Shown: positions 52,042-61,225, counted from the stretch's first letter. The stretch is 64,000 nucleotides of DNA from JBDHWI01 sp964590135 (GCA_964590135.1 CAZPVX010000021.1:17966-81965); one strand, 5' to 3'. The notes: a model not told the origin generated them from the letters alone. Made by a program: numbers and translations.

Positions 52042-52947
52042 ATGGAAAACGACGATCTGCCCGTAGGCCGCATTCTGACGCGGCGCGAGGTGCTGGCGCT
52101 GTTTGGGCTGGCCGGCACTGCCGCGATGGCTGCGTGCGCTGCGCCGGCGGCCACAACCCCATCTGCGCCAACCCAGGCTGCCAGCGCAACCACGCCGGCG
52201 ACCGAGGCGGCAACGTTGGCGCCGACTCTTGAAGCTACAGCCGCTGCAACCGAAACGCCGGCAAGCCTTGAGGCGACCGCCAGCGCTGCGATTGCCACCG
52301 AGCCGGCATTGGCTGCCACCCCCACCACCGAGGTGGTTGCCGGCAGCACCTTGCCAGCATGCGTGGTGGCGCCGGCGATGACTGAAGGGCCTTACTTCGT
52401 CGATGAAAATCTCAACCGCAGCGACATTCGCGCGAATACAGCCGATGGCAGCGTGAGCGAGGGCGTGGAATTCAAGTTGACCATGCGCATCCTGCTGGCC
52501 GGCGGCGATGGCTGCGCGCCGATGCCGGGCGCGCTGGTGGATATCTGGCACTGCGACGCGCAGGGCGTGTATTCTGATGTCACCGACCGCAGCTTCAGCA
52601 CCGTCGGCCAGAACTTTCTGCGCGGCCAGCAAGTGACCGATGCCAACGGCAGCGTGACATTCACCACCATCTACCCGGGCTGGTATCAGGGCCGCGCCAC
52701 GCACATCCACTTCAAGGTGCGCAGCGGCGCATCGGCCACGCAGACGTATGAATTCACGTCGCAACTGTTCTTCGATGACGCCTTTTCAGACAAGGTATTC
52801 TCGCAAGCGCCATATGTGAAAGGCGGCCGGCGCACCTTGAACAGCGAGGACAGCATCTTTCGGGGCGGCGGCAACGCGATGCTGCTGGATGTGCAGGGTG
52901 CCGGTGATGGTTTTGAGGCAGCCTTCGACATCGGCATGCAGATGTAA
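52042..52947 (+). CDS. Intradiol ring-cleavage dioxygenase-like lipoprotein
   Basis: A 301-residue protein. The N-terminus has a twin-arginine-like motif (TRREVLALFGLAG) with lipobox AMAAC, then an Ala/Thr/Pro-rich linker of about 70 residues. The domain resembles protocatechuate 3,4-dioxygenase: MTEGPYFVDE, ALVDIWHCDAQGVYSDV (first Tyr), YPGWYQGRATHIHFKV (Tyr, His, His iron ligands), FFDDAFSDKV. It is exported, unlike classical cytosolic enzymes; such exported forms are common in actinobacteria and Chloroflexota. The substrate is unknown. AAGGAG lies about nine bases before the ATG at 52042. It is divergent from the XPB gene with 200 bases between. Confidence 0.8.
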   Translation: MENDDLPVGRILTRREVLALFGLAGTAAMAACAAPAATTPSAPTQAASATTPATEAATLAPTLEATAAATETPASLEATASAAIATEPALAATPTTEVVAGSTLPACVVAPAMTEGPYFVDENLNRSDIRANTADGSVSEGVEFKLTMRILLAGGDGCAPMPGALVDIWHCDAQGVYSDVTDRSFSTVGQNFLRGQQVTDANGSVTFTTIYPGWYQGRATHIHFKVRSGASATQTYEFTSQLFFDDAFSDKVFSQAPYVKGGRRTLNSEDSIFRGGGNAMLLDVQGAGDGFEAAFDIGMQM

Positions 52948-52956
52948 TCAACAGGA

Positions 52957-53649
52957 TCACTCGTCGGCCAGCCGATAGCCCACGCCCGGCTCTGTGAGGA
53001 GATAACGCGGTTGCGCCGGCTCGCTCTCGATCTTGTGGCGCAGTTGTCGCATGTACACGCGCAGGTAATGTGATTCGCTGGCATAGGCTGGCCCCCACAC
53101 TTCCTTCAGCAGGTGTTGATGGGTGATGACCTTGCCGGCATTTGTCGCCAGCATGACCAGCAGTTTGTATTCGATCGGGGTGAGATGCACCAACTGTTCG
53201 TGCAGCATCACCTGCCGGCGCGCAAAGTCGATCTTCAATTCGCCCACGGCAAACTCCGCCGGCGCGTTGCTCCCGCGCTTCATGCTGCGGCGCAAGGCCA
53301 CCCGCAGCCGCGCCAGCAGTTCGCCCACGCCGAATGGCTTGGTGAGATAGTCGTCTGCGCCGGCGTCCAGCGCGGCGATTTTGTCATTCTCCTTGCCGCG
53401 CGCAGACAGCACGATGATGGGCATCGTCGCCCATTCGCGCAGTCGCTTCGTCACATCCAACCCATCCATATCGGGCAGGCCGAGATCGAGGATGACGACG
53501 TCGGGATTGCGTGAAGCAGCCAGCAACAGGCCTTCCTCGCCGGCGGCGCTCTCGATCATCTCGTAGCCGTTGGCTGTGAGCGAGGCGCGCAGGAAGCGCC
53601 GGATGGGCAACTCATCCTCGATCACCAGCACCACAGACCTCGTATTCAT
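52957..53649 (-). CDS. kdpE: Potassium-responsive two-component response regulator
   Basis: A 230-residue OmpR-type regulator. Receiver: VIEDELPIRRFLRASL, phospho-Asp in VVILDLGLPDMDGLDV, Lys in DYLTKPFG. C-terminal winged helix: LTPIEYKLLVMLATNAGKVITHQHLLKEVWGPAYASESHYLRVYMRQLRHKIE, ending GVGYRLADE. KdpE activates the kdp operon at low K+ or high osmolarity. It is the last gene of the kdp operon, 31 bases after kdpD. Confidence 0.92.
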   Translation of the reverse strand: MNTRSVVLVIEDELPIRRFLRASLTANGYEMIESAAGEEGLLLAASRNPDVVILDLGLPDMDGLDVTKRLREWATMPIIVLSARGKENDKIAALDAGADDYLTKPFGVGELLARLRVALRRSMKRGSNAPAEFAVGELKIDFARRQVMLHEQLVHLTPIEYKLLVMLATNAGKVITHQHLLKEVWGPAYASESHYLRVYMRQLRHKIESEPAQPRYLLTEPGVGYRLADE

Positions 53650-53680
53650 CGCGGGCTATTGTCGCGCAAAGCAGCGCGCC

Positions 53681-56377
53681 TCAATCGAGATTTGGCACGG
53701 TTGGCGGTTTGCCCTGGATGGGCAGGGTGAAGGCGAATGTTGCGCCGCCGCCGGCGCGATTGAAGGCCTGAATTCTGCCGCCATGCGCGTCGATGATGCC
53801 TTTGCAGATGGTGAGGCCGAGCCCCGCGCCGGCATGGCTCGCATCTGCGCGGTAGAAGCGCTCGAAGACGCGCTGCTCATCGCCGGTGGCAAGCCCCGCT
53901 CCGCGATCGCTGATGCTGATTCGCAAGCCGGCATCCGACGCGCTGGCGGCAATGTCAATCGGCGTGCCTGGCGGGGAATACTTCTCTGCGTTATCGATCA
54001 AATTGATCAACACCTGCTCGATCAGCACGCCATCGAATGGCGCAAGGGGCAAGTCCGCCGGCAATTGCATATGCAGAGGCCGGCCATTCAATTGCGATGC
54101 CATGTGGCGCAGCGCTGAGCCAATGACCTCTTCGATATCGAGCCATTCCTTCTTCAACTGGGTCGCGCCGCTTTGCAAGCGCGTCATTTCCAGCAGGTTC
54201 GTCACGAGGCGGTTCAGGCGCTCAGCTTCGTCGTGGATGGATTGCGTGAGTTCGCTGCGCGTGCCGGCGTCGATCACGCTGCCCGTATCCAGCAAACTGC
54301 TCGCCGCGCCCTGAATGGTCGCGAGCGGGGTGCGGAGATCATGCGACACGGAACTCAGCAGTGAGTTGCGCAGTTGCTCCGTTTCCATCTGCGCGCGCGC
54401 GGCCTGCGCCTCTTTGTCCAACTGCGCGCGCTCGATGGCGAGGGCGGTCTGGTTGACAAATGTTTCGAGCAGATGCAGTTGGTCGGGCGAGTGCAGGCGA
54501 TCATCATCGGCGTGGTGCGGCAGCACGCTGACCACGCCGACTGTGCCGCGTGTGCCGAGCAATGGGAGATACAGGGCGCGCGCGCCGGCCAGCGTGTTCG
54601 TGCCGCGTCCGGCTTCCTGCCTGTGCTCAAATGACCATTGCGCCACGCCGCGTTCCGTTTCGAGCGTTTGCTGATCTGCCGGCGAAAGGGCAACCCAAAC
54701 GCCAATGCCCAGTTGCACCCTGTCGTCGGGCAGCAATACCGTGACGGTTGCATCGAAGACGCTGCCGATGTGGCGCTCGGCAATTTGCGCCAGCGCGTCG
54801 ACCGCTGGACTGCCAGCGAACTCGCGACTCATCATATACAGCTCGGCGGTGCGGCGCTCACGTTGGCGCGACATTTCTGCCTGTTGTCGAATGCGTGAGG
54901 CGAGCGTGCTGATGGCCAGCCCAACAACGATCATGACTGCAAAGGTGATCAGATAGCCGGTGTCGCTCACTGCCAGCGTGCCGCGCGGAGACACAAACAT
55001 CACATCGAAAAAAAGCACGCTGATGATCGCCAGCAACACCGCCGGCCCGCGCCCGATGAAAAACGCCACCACCACCACGCCCAGCAAATACGTCATCACG
55101 ACATTTGCTTCGCCAAAGCCGACCAGATCGACCACGGCGGATAGCAGCGACGCAATGACGAAAACCACCAGCGCCAGCGCGTATTGCCGCGCGTTGCTGG
55201 AACGCTGCAACAGCATCGGCTGTGCGGCTTCGGTGTCGTCATGCTCGCCGTGAATGACGTACACATCGATCAGGCCGCTGTTGCGCACCAGTTCATTCAC
55301 CCGCGAGCCGGAGAAAAGCTCCTGCCAGCGCGAGCGCGCCGGCTTGCCCACCACCAACTTGCTCACGTTGCGCTGCCGAGCATAGTTGAGCAATTCCTCG
55401 CTCACGTTCGAGCCGCTCAAGGTGGCGGTCTCCGCGCCGAGCTGCTCAGCCAGCCGCAACGCTTGAAGCACGGCGCTGTGATGCGCCGCGTTCAATTGCG
55501 CGCCGGTATCCACAAATACGGCAATCCATTCGGCGCGCAGGCTTTGCGCCATGCGATGCGCGGCGCGCACCAGCCGCATCGCCCCTTCACCTGGCCCCAC
55601 CGCCACCAGCAGCCGCTCGGCTGTGGGCCAGGTGTTATCGATGCGATGGGTCTGTCGGTAATCCTGCACCTCGCGATTGACGCGATCGGCTGTCTGGCGC
55701 AATGCCAGTTCGCGCAACGCGGTGAGGTTGCCGAGCCGGAAGAAGCCGCGCAAGGCATGATCGACCTGCGCCGGCTTGTAAACCTTGCCTTCCTTCAGTC
55801 GCTTTACCAGCTCCTCAGGCGTGAGATCGATCAGTTCGACTTGATCGGCCTGCGCGATGACTGAATCCGGCACGGTTTCGCGCACGATGACGCCGGTGAT
55901 CTGCGCGACCACGTCGTTCAGGCTTTCGATGTGCTGAACGTTGACGGTGGTGATGACGTCGATGCCGGCGTCGAGTAATTCCAGCGCGTCCTGCCAGCGT
56001 TTGGGATGGCGCGAACCTTCGACATTGGTGTGCGCCAACTCATCGAGCAGGATCAGTCCGGGCTTGCGCGCCAGAGCCGCATCAAGGTCGAATTCGCGCA
56101 GCGTAGCGCCGCGATAGACCGCGCTGCGGGTGGGGATGGCCTCGAGCCCTTCGAGCAGCCGCTCGGTGTCAAGCCGGCCATGCGGCTCAACATAGCCGAC
56201 GACGACATCGGCGCCGGCCCGATGCAGGCTGTGCGCCTCTTCGAGCATGGCGTAGGTCTTGCCCACGCCGGCGGCCGCGCCGATGAAGATCTTCAGCCGG
56301 CCGCGCTTGTTGCGCGCCTCATCGGCCTGTGATCTTGCCAGCAGCGCATCGGGGTCTGGTCGCTCTTCGGTCATCAT
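53681..56377 (-). CDS. kdpD: Sensor histidine kinase KdpD
   Basis: An 898-residue protein. N-terminal KdpD domain with GRLKIFIGAAAGVGKTYAML and DELAHTNVEGSRHPKRW, a universal-stress-like domain (LVAVGPGEGAMRLVRAAHRM), four membrane helices (DUF4118) near residues 405-510, a GAF-like domain, HisKA with SSVSHDLRTPLATIQGAASSLL, and an HATPase domain (NLIDNAEKYSPPGTPI, DRGAGLA, GLGLTICKGIIDAHGG). It senses K+ and phosphorylates KdpE. Start at 56377 or the next Met. Confidence 0.93.
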   Translation of the reverse strand: MMTEERPDPDALLARSQADEARNKRGRLKIFIGAAAGVGKTYAMLEEAHSLHRAGADVVVGYVEPHGRLDTERLLEGLEAIPTRSAVYRGATLREFDLDAALARKPGLILLDELAHTNVEGSRHPKRWQDALELLDAGIDVITTVNVQHIESLNDVVAQITGVIVRETVPDSVIAQADQVELIDLTPEELVKRLKEGKVYKPAQVDHALRGFFRLGNLTALRELALRQTADRVNREVQDYRQTHRIDNTWPTAERLLVAVGPGEGAMRLVRAAHRMAQSLRAEWIAVFVDTGAQLNAAHHSAVLQALRLAEQLGAETATLSGSNVSEELLNYARQRNVSKLVVGKPARSRWQELFSGSRVNELVRNSGLIDVYVIHGEHDDTEAAQPMLLQRSSNARQYALALVVFVIASLLSAVVDLVGFGEANVVMTYLLGVVVVAFFIGRGPAVLLAIISVLFFDVMFVSPRGTLAVSDTGYLITFAVMIVVGLAISTLASRIRQQAEMSRQRERRTAELYMMSREFAGSPAVDALAQIAERHIGSVFDATVTVLLPDDRVQLGIGVWVALSPADQQTLETERGVAQWSFEHRQEAGRGTNTLAGARALYLPLLGTRGTVGVVSVLPHHADDDRLHSPDQLHLLETFVNQTALAIERAQLDKEAQAARAQMETEQLRNSLLSSVSHDLRTPLATIQGAASSLLDTGSVIDAGTRSELTQSIHDEAERLNRLVTNLLEMTRLQSGATQLKKEWLDIEEVIGSALRHMASQLNGRPLHMQLPADLPLAPFDGVLIEQVLINLIDNAEKYSPPGTPIDIAASASDAGLRISISDRGAGLATGDEQRVFERFYRADASHAGAGLGLTICKGIIDAHGGRIQAFNRAGGGATFAFTLPIQGKPPTVPNLD

Positions 56378-56399
56378 GGTTTGCGCAAAACTATACGCA

Positions 56400-57017
56400 T
56401 CACTGCAACGCGTCCAGCGCCAGGTTGAGTTGCAGCACGTTCACACGCGGCTCCCCCAGGATGCCAAGCGTGCGACCCTCGATCAAGCGCGTCACGATCT
56501 GCTGCACCTGCGCCTCGCTCAGGCCGCGCGCTTTGGCGATGCGGCGCACCTGATATTGTGCAGCAGCAGGGCTGATGTGCGGATCGAGGCCGCTGCTGGA
56601 AGCCGTCGCCAGGTCAACTGGAACCGGCTGCGCGTTGGTTGGGTCGGCTGCTTTCAAAGCGTCAATTCGAGCTTTGACGATGCCCGTGATCGGATTGCCT
56701 TCGTCGTCCTTGTAGGCATCCGTGCCATCGCCGATGAGCGCAGGATTGAGCGGGCCGTAATTTGAGCCGGACGACGCGGCAGCATTGTAGGGGAATGGCC
56801 CCGTTGCGCTCAGCCGGCCCCAGAAATACTTTGGATCATCGAAGTGCTGGCCGATCAGCGCCGAGCCGGCTACCTGGCCGCCCTTCAAGATCAAACTGCC
56901 GTTGGCCTGTGCTGGGAAGACGAGCTGTGCAACAGCGGTGATGGTCAATGGATAGATCAAGCCGGTGATTACGGTCAGGATGATGGTCGCCAGGAGGGCG
57001 GGTCGAAGTTGTTTCAA
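56400..57017 (-). CDS. kdpC: Potassium-transporting ATPase subunit C, start in gap
   Basis: Single N-terminal membrane helix (LRPALLATIILTVITGLIYPLTI), then PAQANGSLI, GSALIGQHFDDPKYFWGRLSATG, SSGSNYGPLNP and the C-terminal VRRIAKARGLSEAQVQQIV and LNVLQLNLAL-like ending. It stabilises the KdpFABC complex. The first readable codon is TTG at 57015-57017. The preceding two known bases plus one N read N-T-G on the coding strand, so the true ATG or GTG probably uses base 57020 of the gap. Confidence 0.9.
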   Translation of the reverse strand: MKQLRPALLATIILTVITGLIYPLTITAVAQLVFPAQANGSLILKGGQVAGSALIGQHFDDPKYFWGRLSATGPFPYNAAASSGSNYGPLNPALIGDGTDAYKDDEGNPITGIVKARIDALKAADPTNAQPVPVDLATASSSGLDPHISPAAAQYQVRRIAKARGLSEAQVQQIVTRLIEGRTLGILGEPRVNVLQLNLALDALQ

Positions 57018-57019
57018 CA

Positions 57020-57029
57020 NNNNNNNNNN
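57020..57029. other. Assembly gap (10 N) at the kdpB-kdpC junction
   Basis: Ten N. The KdpB frame reaches ...GIKVID and breaks before its last residues, while kdpC begins right after. In other KdpB proteins about 8-15 further residues follow this point, so the real gap should be some tens of bases rather than ten. Confidence 0.95.
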
Positions 57030-57030
57030 C

Positions 57031-59109
57031 GTCGATGACCTTGATGCCGATGAAGGGGACGAGGAGGCCTCCCACTCCGTAGACCCACAGGTTGCGCTTC
57101 AGCACGGCGGCGGCGCCGAGAGCTCGGTAGCGCACGCCGCGCAAGGCGAGCGGGATCAAGAAGATGATGATGAGCGCGTTGAAGATCACTGCCGAAAGAA
57201 TCGCCGAAGAAGGCGTCGTCAACCCCATGATGTTCAGCGCGTTGAGCGCCGGATACGTCGTGGCGAACGCGGCAGGGATGATGGCGAAGTACTTGGCCAC
57301 GTCGTTGGCGATGCTGAACGTTGTAAGAGCGCCGCGCGTCATCAGCAACTGCTTGCCGATCTCGACGATCTCGATCAGCTTGGTCGGGTTGCTGTCCAGG
57401 TCCACCAGGTTGCCGGCTTCCTTGGCCGCCTGCGTGCCGGTGTTCATTGCCACCGCCACGTCGGCCTGCGCGAGCGCTGGCGCGTCGTTTGTGCCGTCGC
57501 CGGTCATCGCCACCAGCCGGCCGCCGGCCTGCTGCTCGCGGATGAGCTTGAGCTTCATCTCCGGCGTCGCTTGCGCCAGGAAGTCATCCACGCCGGCTTC
57601 AGCGGCGATGGACGCCGCCGTGAGCGGGTTGTCGCCGGTGATCATCACCGTCTTGATGCCCATGCGGCGCAATTCGGCGAAGCGCTCCTTCATGCCGCCC
57701 TTCACGATGTCCTTCAATTGAATCACGCCCAGCACATGCTTCCCATCGGCCACCACCAGCGGCGTGCCGCCGGCTTTCGAGATCTGATCCACGTTGGCGC
57801 GAACGCCTTGCGGAAAGGCGCCGCCTTGCGCCTGCACGTATTTTTCGATGGTGTCGGCTGCGCCCTTGCGAATGGCGCGGCCGTCGAGATTTACGCCGCT
57901 CATGCGCGTTTGCGCGGTGAACGGCACAAAGGTCGCGCCGATCTCGTGCACTGCGCGCTCGCGCAGGTTGAACTTCTCCTTCGCCAGCACGACGATGCTG
58001 CGGCCTTCTGGCGTCTCGTCGGCCAGCGATGACAACTGCGCCGCGTCGGCCAGTTCATGCTCATTCACGCCATCGGCGGGGATGAAGGCGGTCGCCTGCC
58101 GGTTGCCAAGCGTGATCGTGCCGGTCTTGTCGAGCAGCAGCACATCCACGTCGCCGGCGGCTTCCACAGCTTTGCCGCTCATGGCGATGACGTTGGCCTG
58201 AATCATGCGGTCCATGCCGGCGATGCCGATGGCGCTGAGCAGGCCGCCGATGGTCGTCGGGATCAGGCATACCAGCAGCGCGACCAGCACTGTCACAGTG
58301 ATCGGCGCGCCCTGGCCGGCGCTGTTCACGGCGAAGATCGAGAATGGCAGCAGCGTGGTGCACGCCAGCAGGAAGATGATCGTCAGCGCGGCCAGCAAGA
58401 TGTTCAGCGCAATTTCGTTGGGCGTCTTCTGGCGTTTGGCGCCTTCGACCATGCCAATCATGCGATCCAGAAACGTCTCGCCGGGATTTGAGGTGATGCG
58501 CACGATCAGCCAGTCGCTCAGCACGCGCGTGCCGCCGGTGACAGCACTGCGGTCGCCGCCGCTCTCGCGGATGACTGGCGCGCTTTCGCCGGTGATGGCG
58601 CTCTCATCCACCGACGCAACACCTTCGATCACCTCGCCGTCCATCGGGATGAAGTCGCCGGCCTCAATCAGCACGACGTCGCCCTTTCTCAACGCGCTCG
58701 ACGCCACATTTTCGATCTTGGATTTTCGATTTTGGATGAGCGCAAAGATCGAATCGGCAATTGGCAGTCGCGCATCGGCAATGCGCTTGGCCTGGATATC
58801 TTTGCGCGCCTTGCGCAGCGTGTCGGCCTGCGCTTTGCCGCGCCCTTCGGCCATTGCCTCGGCGAAGTTGGCGAACAGCACGGTGAACCACAGCCATAGC
58901 GCCACTGCGCCGATGAACCAGGCCGGCGCTTCGCCCTGACCGAGCGCAGCCTGCGCGAACAATAGCGTCGCCAGTAGGCTGCCAACCAGCACCACGAACA
59001 TGACCGGATTCTTGATCTGCACGCGCGGATCAAGCTTCTTGAATGCATCGACCAGCGCCCGCCTGAGGATGGGCGGGTCGAAAAGGGGACGAGCTTTATG
59101 ATTTTCCAT
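57031..59109 (-). CDS. kdpB: Potassium-transporting ATPase subunit B, C-terminus lost in gap
   Basis: 693 visible residues of the P-type ATPase. Phosphorylation site DKTGTITLG (near residue 325), TGES-type ITGESAPVIRE, and the hinge VAMTGDGTNDAPALAQADVAVAMNTGTQAAKEAGN are intact, as is ANFAEAMAEGRGKAQADTLRKARKD. Near residues 110-138 the sequence ADSIFALIQNRKSKIENVAS replaces the short loop usual in KdpB and looks like a translated intergenic repeat. The last membrane-helix residues after GIKVID are in the gap. It hydrolyses ATP to drive K+ uptake through KdpA. Confidence 0.92.
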
Positions 59110-59121
59110 TTTGTCATTCAG

Positions 59122-59186
59122 GACAAGGTGAGTGGGTGACAGGGTGAAGGGGTGAGATATTCACCTTATCGCCCTGTCACCTTGTC
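59122..59186. repeat. Inverted repeat between kdpA and kdpB
   Basis: GGTGACAGGG (59135-59144) pairs exactly with CCCTGTCACC (59172-59181). GACAAGGTGA (59122-59131) can instead pair with TCACCTTGTC (59177-59186). The right arm covers the kdpA stop codon and its last codons. GTGACAGGGTGA-type text is a common intergenic filler in Chloroflexota. Confidence 0.65.
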
Positions 59187-60919
59187 ATCTGCAGATGCTC
59201 GACAATCGGCCCCAACGCCAGCGCCGGGATGAATGTGAGCGCGCCGACGATGACGACGATGCCGATCAGCATGACGACAAACAGCGGCGTGTGGGTCGGC
59301 AGGGTGCCAAGGCTGGGCGGCGTGCTCTTCTTGCGCACCATCGCGCCGGCGATGGCCAACACGGGCAAGGCCAGCCAGAAGCGCGAGATGAGCATGGCCA
59401 GGCCGCCGGTGAGGTTGTAGAACGGATTGTTCGCGCCCAGGCCGGCGAACGCGCTGCCGTTGTTGTTGCCCTGCGACGTGTAGGCATACAGCACCTCGCT
59501 GAAGCCATGCGCGCCGGGGTTGTAAATCGCCGTCGTCCCCGGCTCGATGACCACCGCCAACGCGGTGAAGCCCAACACCACGATGGGCATGATGAGGATG
59601 ACCAGCGAAGCCATCTTCATCTCGTACGCCTCAATCTTCTTGCCCAGATATTCTGGCGTGCGGCCGACCATCAGCCCGGCCACGAAGACAGCCACGATGA
59701 CGAAGACGAGCATGCCATACAGACCCGAGCCGACGCCGCCCAGAATGGTTTCGCCGAACTGCATCATGATGAGCGGCACGAAACCACCCAGGGGCAGGAA
59801 TGAATCGTGCATCGAATTGACCGCGCCGGTGGATGTCGCGGTCGTCGCTGTGGCGAACAGTGCTGAGCGCGCGACGCCGAAGCGCAACTCCTTGCCTTCC
59901 ATGTTGCCGCCAGGATTCACATCGCTCGCAGCCTGGTCCACACCCATGCGCGTGAACGCCGGGTTGCCTGCTGCTTCAGCTGCATATGCGCCCACCATGA
60001 AGGCAGCCAGCACGATGAGCATGGCTGCAAGGATGGCCCAGCCCTGGCGCGTGTCGCGCACCATCCTGCCGAAGGTGTAGGTCAGCGCTGCCGCAATCAC
60101 TGTCTCGGCCAGAATCAGCACGAAGTCGGTCAAGGGTGTGGGGCTTTCAAACGGGTGCGAGGCGTTGGCGTTGAAGAAGCCGCCGCCGTTGGTGCCCAGA
60201 TGCTTGATGGCCACCTGCGACGCCGCCGGCCCGAGCGCTAGCACCTGCTCCGTGACTGCATTTCCCGCAGCGTCCTGGGTCGCCTGCAACAGCGGCACTG
60301 CGCGAAAGGCGCTGAGATTCTGCACCGCGCCCTGCGACACGATGACGAGCGAGACAAACACGGCCAGCGGCAGCAGAATGTAGAGCGTGCTGCGAACCAG
60401 ATCCACCCAGAAGTTGCCGATGGTCTGCGCGCTGCGGCGCGTGAAGCCGCGGATCAGCGCGATCAGGATGGCCATGCCGGTGGCGGCTGAGACGAAGTTT
60501 TGCACTGTCATGCCCAACATCTGCGTCAGGTAGCTCATGGTCGTCTCGCCGGCGTAGCCCTGCCAGTTCGTGTTGGTTGTAAAGCTCGATGCAGTATTGA
60601 AGGACGAGTCGGGCGTGACTGGGCCAAAGCCTTGCGGATTGAGCGGCAGAAGGTGCTGCAGACGTTGCAAGAGATAAAGCAAGATCATGCCGGCGGCGCT
60701 GAAGAGCAGCATCGCGATGGCATAGGTTTTCCAACTCATCTCGTGGCCGGGATCCACGCCAAGCAGGCGATAAATCAGGCGCTCCGCCGGCCCAAGCACC
60801 CGTTGCGCCAGCGTGGCATTGCCTTCGTACACGTTTGCCATGTACAGGCCAAGCGGCTTCGCCAGCACGATCAGGGCGACGATAAAGAGCGCAATTTGTA
60901 TGAGGCCAATCGGTGTCAT
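59177..60919 (-). CDS. kdpA: Potassium-transporting ATPase subunit A
   Basis: A 580-residue channel-like subunit of the SKT family. The selectivity-filter regions are visible: SSFTTNTNWQGYAGETTMSY, KHLGTNGGGFFNANASHPFE, TTATSTGAVNSMHDSFLPLGG and NNGSAFAGLG. The four-fold M1-P-M2 layout with about ten helices is complete. Start at 60919 (MTPIGLIQIALFIV), two bases after the kdpF stop. The final residues QMTR and stop come from repeat sequence shared with the intergenic inverted repeat. Confidence 0.94.
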   Translation of the reverse strand: MTPIGLIQIALFIVALIVLAKPLGLYMANVYEGNATLAQRVLGPAERLIYRLLGVDPGHEMSWKTYAIAMLLFSAAGMILLYLLQRLQHLLPLNPQGFGPVTPDSSFNTASSFTTNTNWQGYAGETTMSYLTQMLGMTVQNFVSAATGMAILIALIRGFTRRSAQTIGNFWVDLVRSTLYILLPLAVFVSLVIVSQGAVQNLSAFRAVPLLQATQDAAGNAVTEQVLALGPAASQVAIKHLGTNGGGFFNANASHPFESPTPLTDFVLILAETVIAAALTYTFGRMVRDTRQGWAILAAMLIVLAAFMVGAYAAEAAGNPAFTRMGVDQAASDVNPGGNMEGKELRFGVARSALFATATTATSTGAVNSMHDSFLPLGGFVPLIMMQFGETILGGVGSGLYGMLVFVIVAVFVAGLMVGRTPEYLGKKIEAYEMKMASLVILIMPIVVLGFTALAVVIEPGTTAIYNPGAHGFSEVLYAYTSQGNNNGSAFAGLGANNPFYNLTGGLAMLISRFWLALPVLAIAGAMVRKKSTPPSLGTLPTHTPLFVVMLIGIVVIVGALTFIPALALGPIVEHLQMTR

Positions 60920-60921
60920 GT

Positions 60922-61011
60922 TCAGAATCTCTCCGGCTCCAACAGGGCAACAAACAGGTAAACAAGCAGCGCCAGCGCAACGAAGGCGCCGATCAGATAG
61001 AAGACATTCAT
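60922..61011 (-). CDS. kdpF: Small membrane subunit KdpF
   Basis: A 29-residue single-span peptide, MNVFYLIGAFVALALLVYLF followed by nine residues ending PERF, with the usual KdpF size and its L-x-Y-L-x-x-A-L-L-x-P-E-x-F end. It stabilises KdpA in the complex. It overlaps the upstream small ORF by four bases (ATGA) and is two bases from kdpA. Confidence 0.85.
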   Translation of the reverse strand: MNVFYLIGAFVALALLVYLFVALLEPERF

Positions 61012-61130
61012 CGCTTGCGCTCCTCCTTCGGCTCATTCAACATTCGACCGATGACGGTCAAAAAACCGAATGACAGCACAAAGAAAATGATGGTTACCCC
61101 CAGATAAATAACGTCATTGGTCACGTCCAT
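61008..61130 (-). CDS. Conserved-looking small membrane ORF upstream of kdpF
   Basis: A 40-residue single-span peptide beginning MDVTNDVIYLGVTIIFFVLS and ending in a charged EPKEERKR tail. The ATG at 61130 has GGAGG seven bases upstream (CGGAGGATGAAGC), and the stop overlaps the kdpF start as ATGA, so it is very likely translated. Small ORFs of this kind occur before kdpF or kdpA in several actinobacterial and related operons. The function is unknown; a second accessory peptide of the pump is likely. Confidence 0.7.
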   Translation of the reverse strand: MDVTNDVIYLGVTIIFFVLSFGFLTVIGRMLNEPKEERKR

Positions 61131-61175
61131 GCTTCATCCTCCGAATCCCAAATCGGGGTGAGTGTATGGACGATC

Positions 61176-61225
61176 GGATAAAAATCGCGTAAATGACCGG
61201 CGGGAACGGGTAAGGAAAAAGTAAA
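61176..61225 (-). promoter_or_regulatory. Candidate KdpE operator (direct repeats)
   Basis: Reading toward the kdp genes, TTTACTTTTTCCTTACCC (complement of 61208-61225) and TTTACGCGATTTTTATCC (complement of 61176-61193) are direct repeats 32 bases apart, three helical turns. They are T-rich with TTTAC, like the KdpE site in E. coli. They lie 46-95 bases upstream of the small ORF start. This is a prediction from sequence and position. Confidence 0.45.

Noticed and set aside
56836..57030. KdpB frame reading on through the N gap into kdpC sequence
   Set aside because: After the gap the translation is not KdpB-like and is in a different phase from kdpC; it arises only from the arbitrary gap length.
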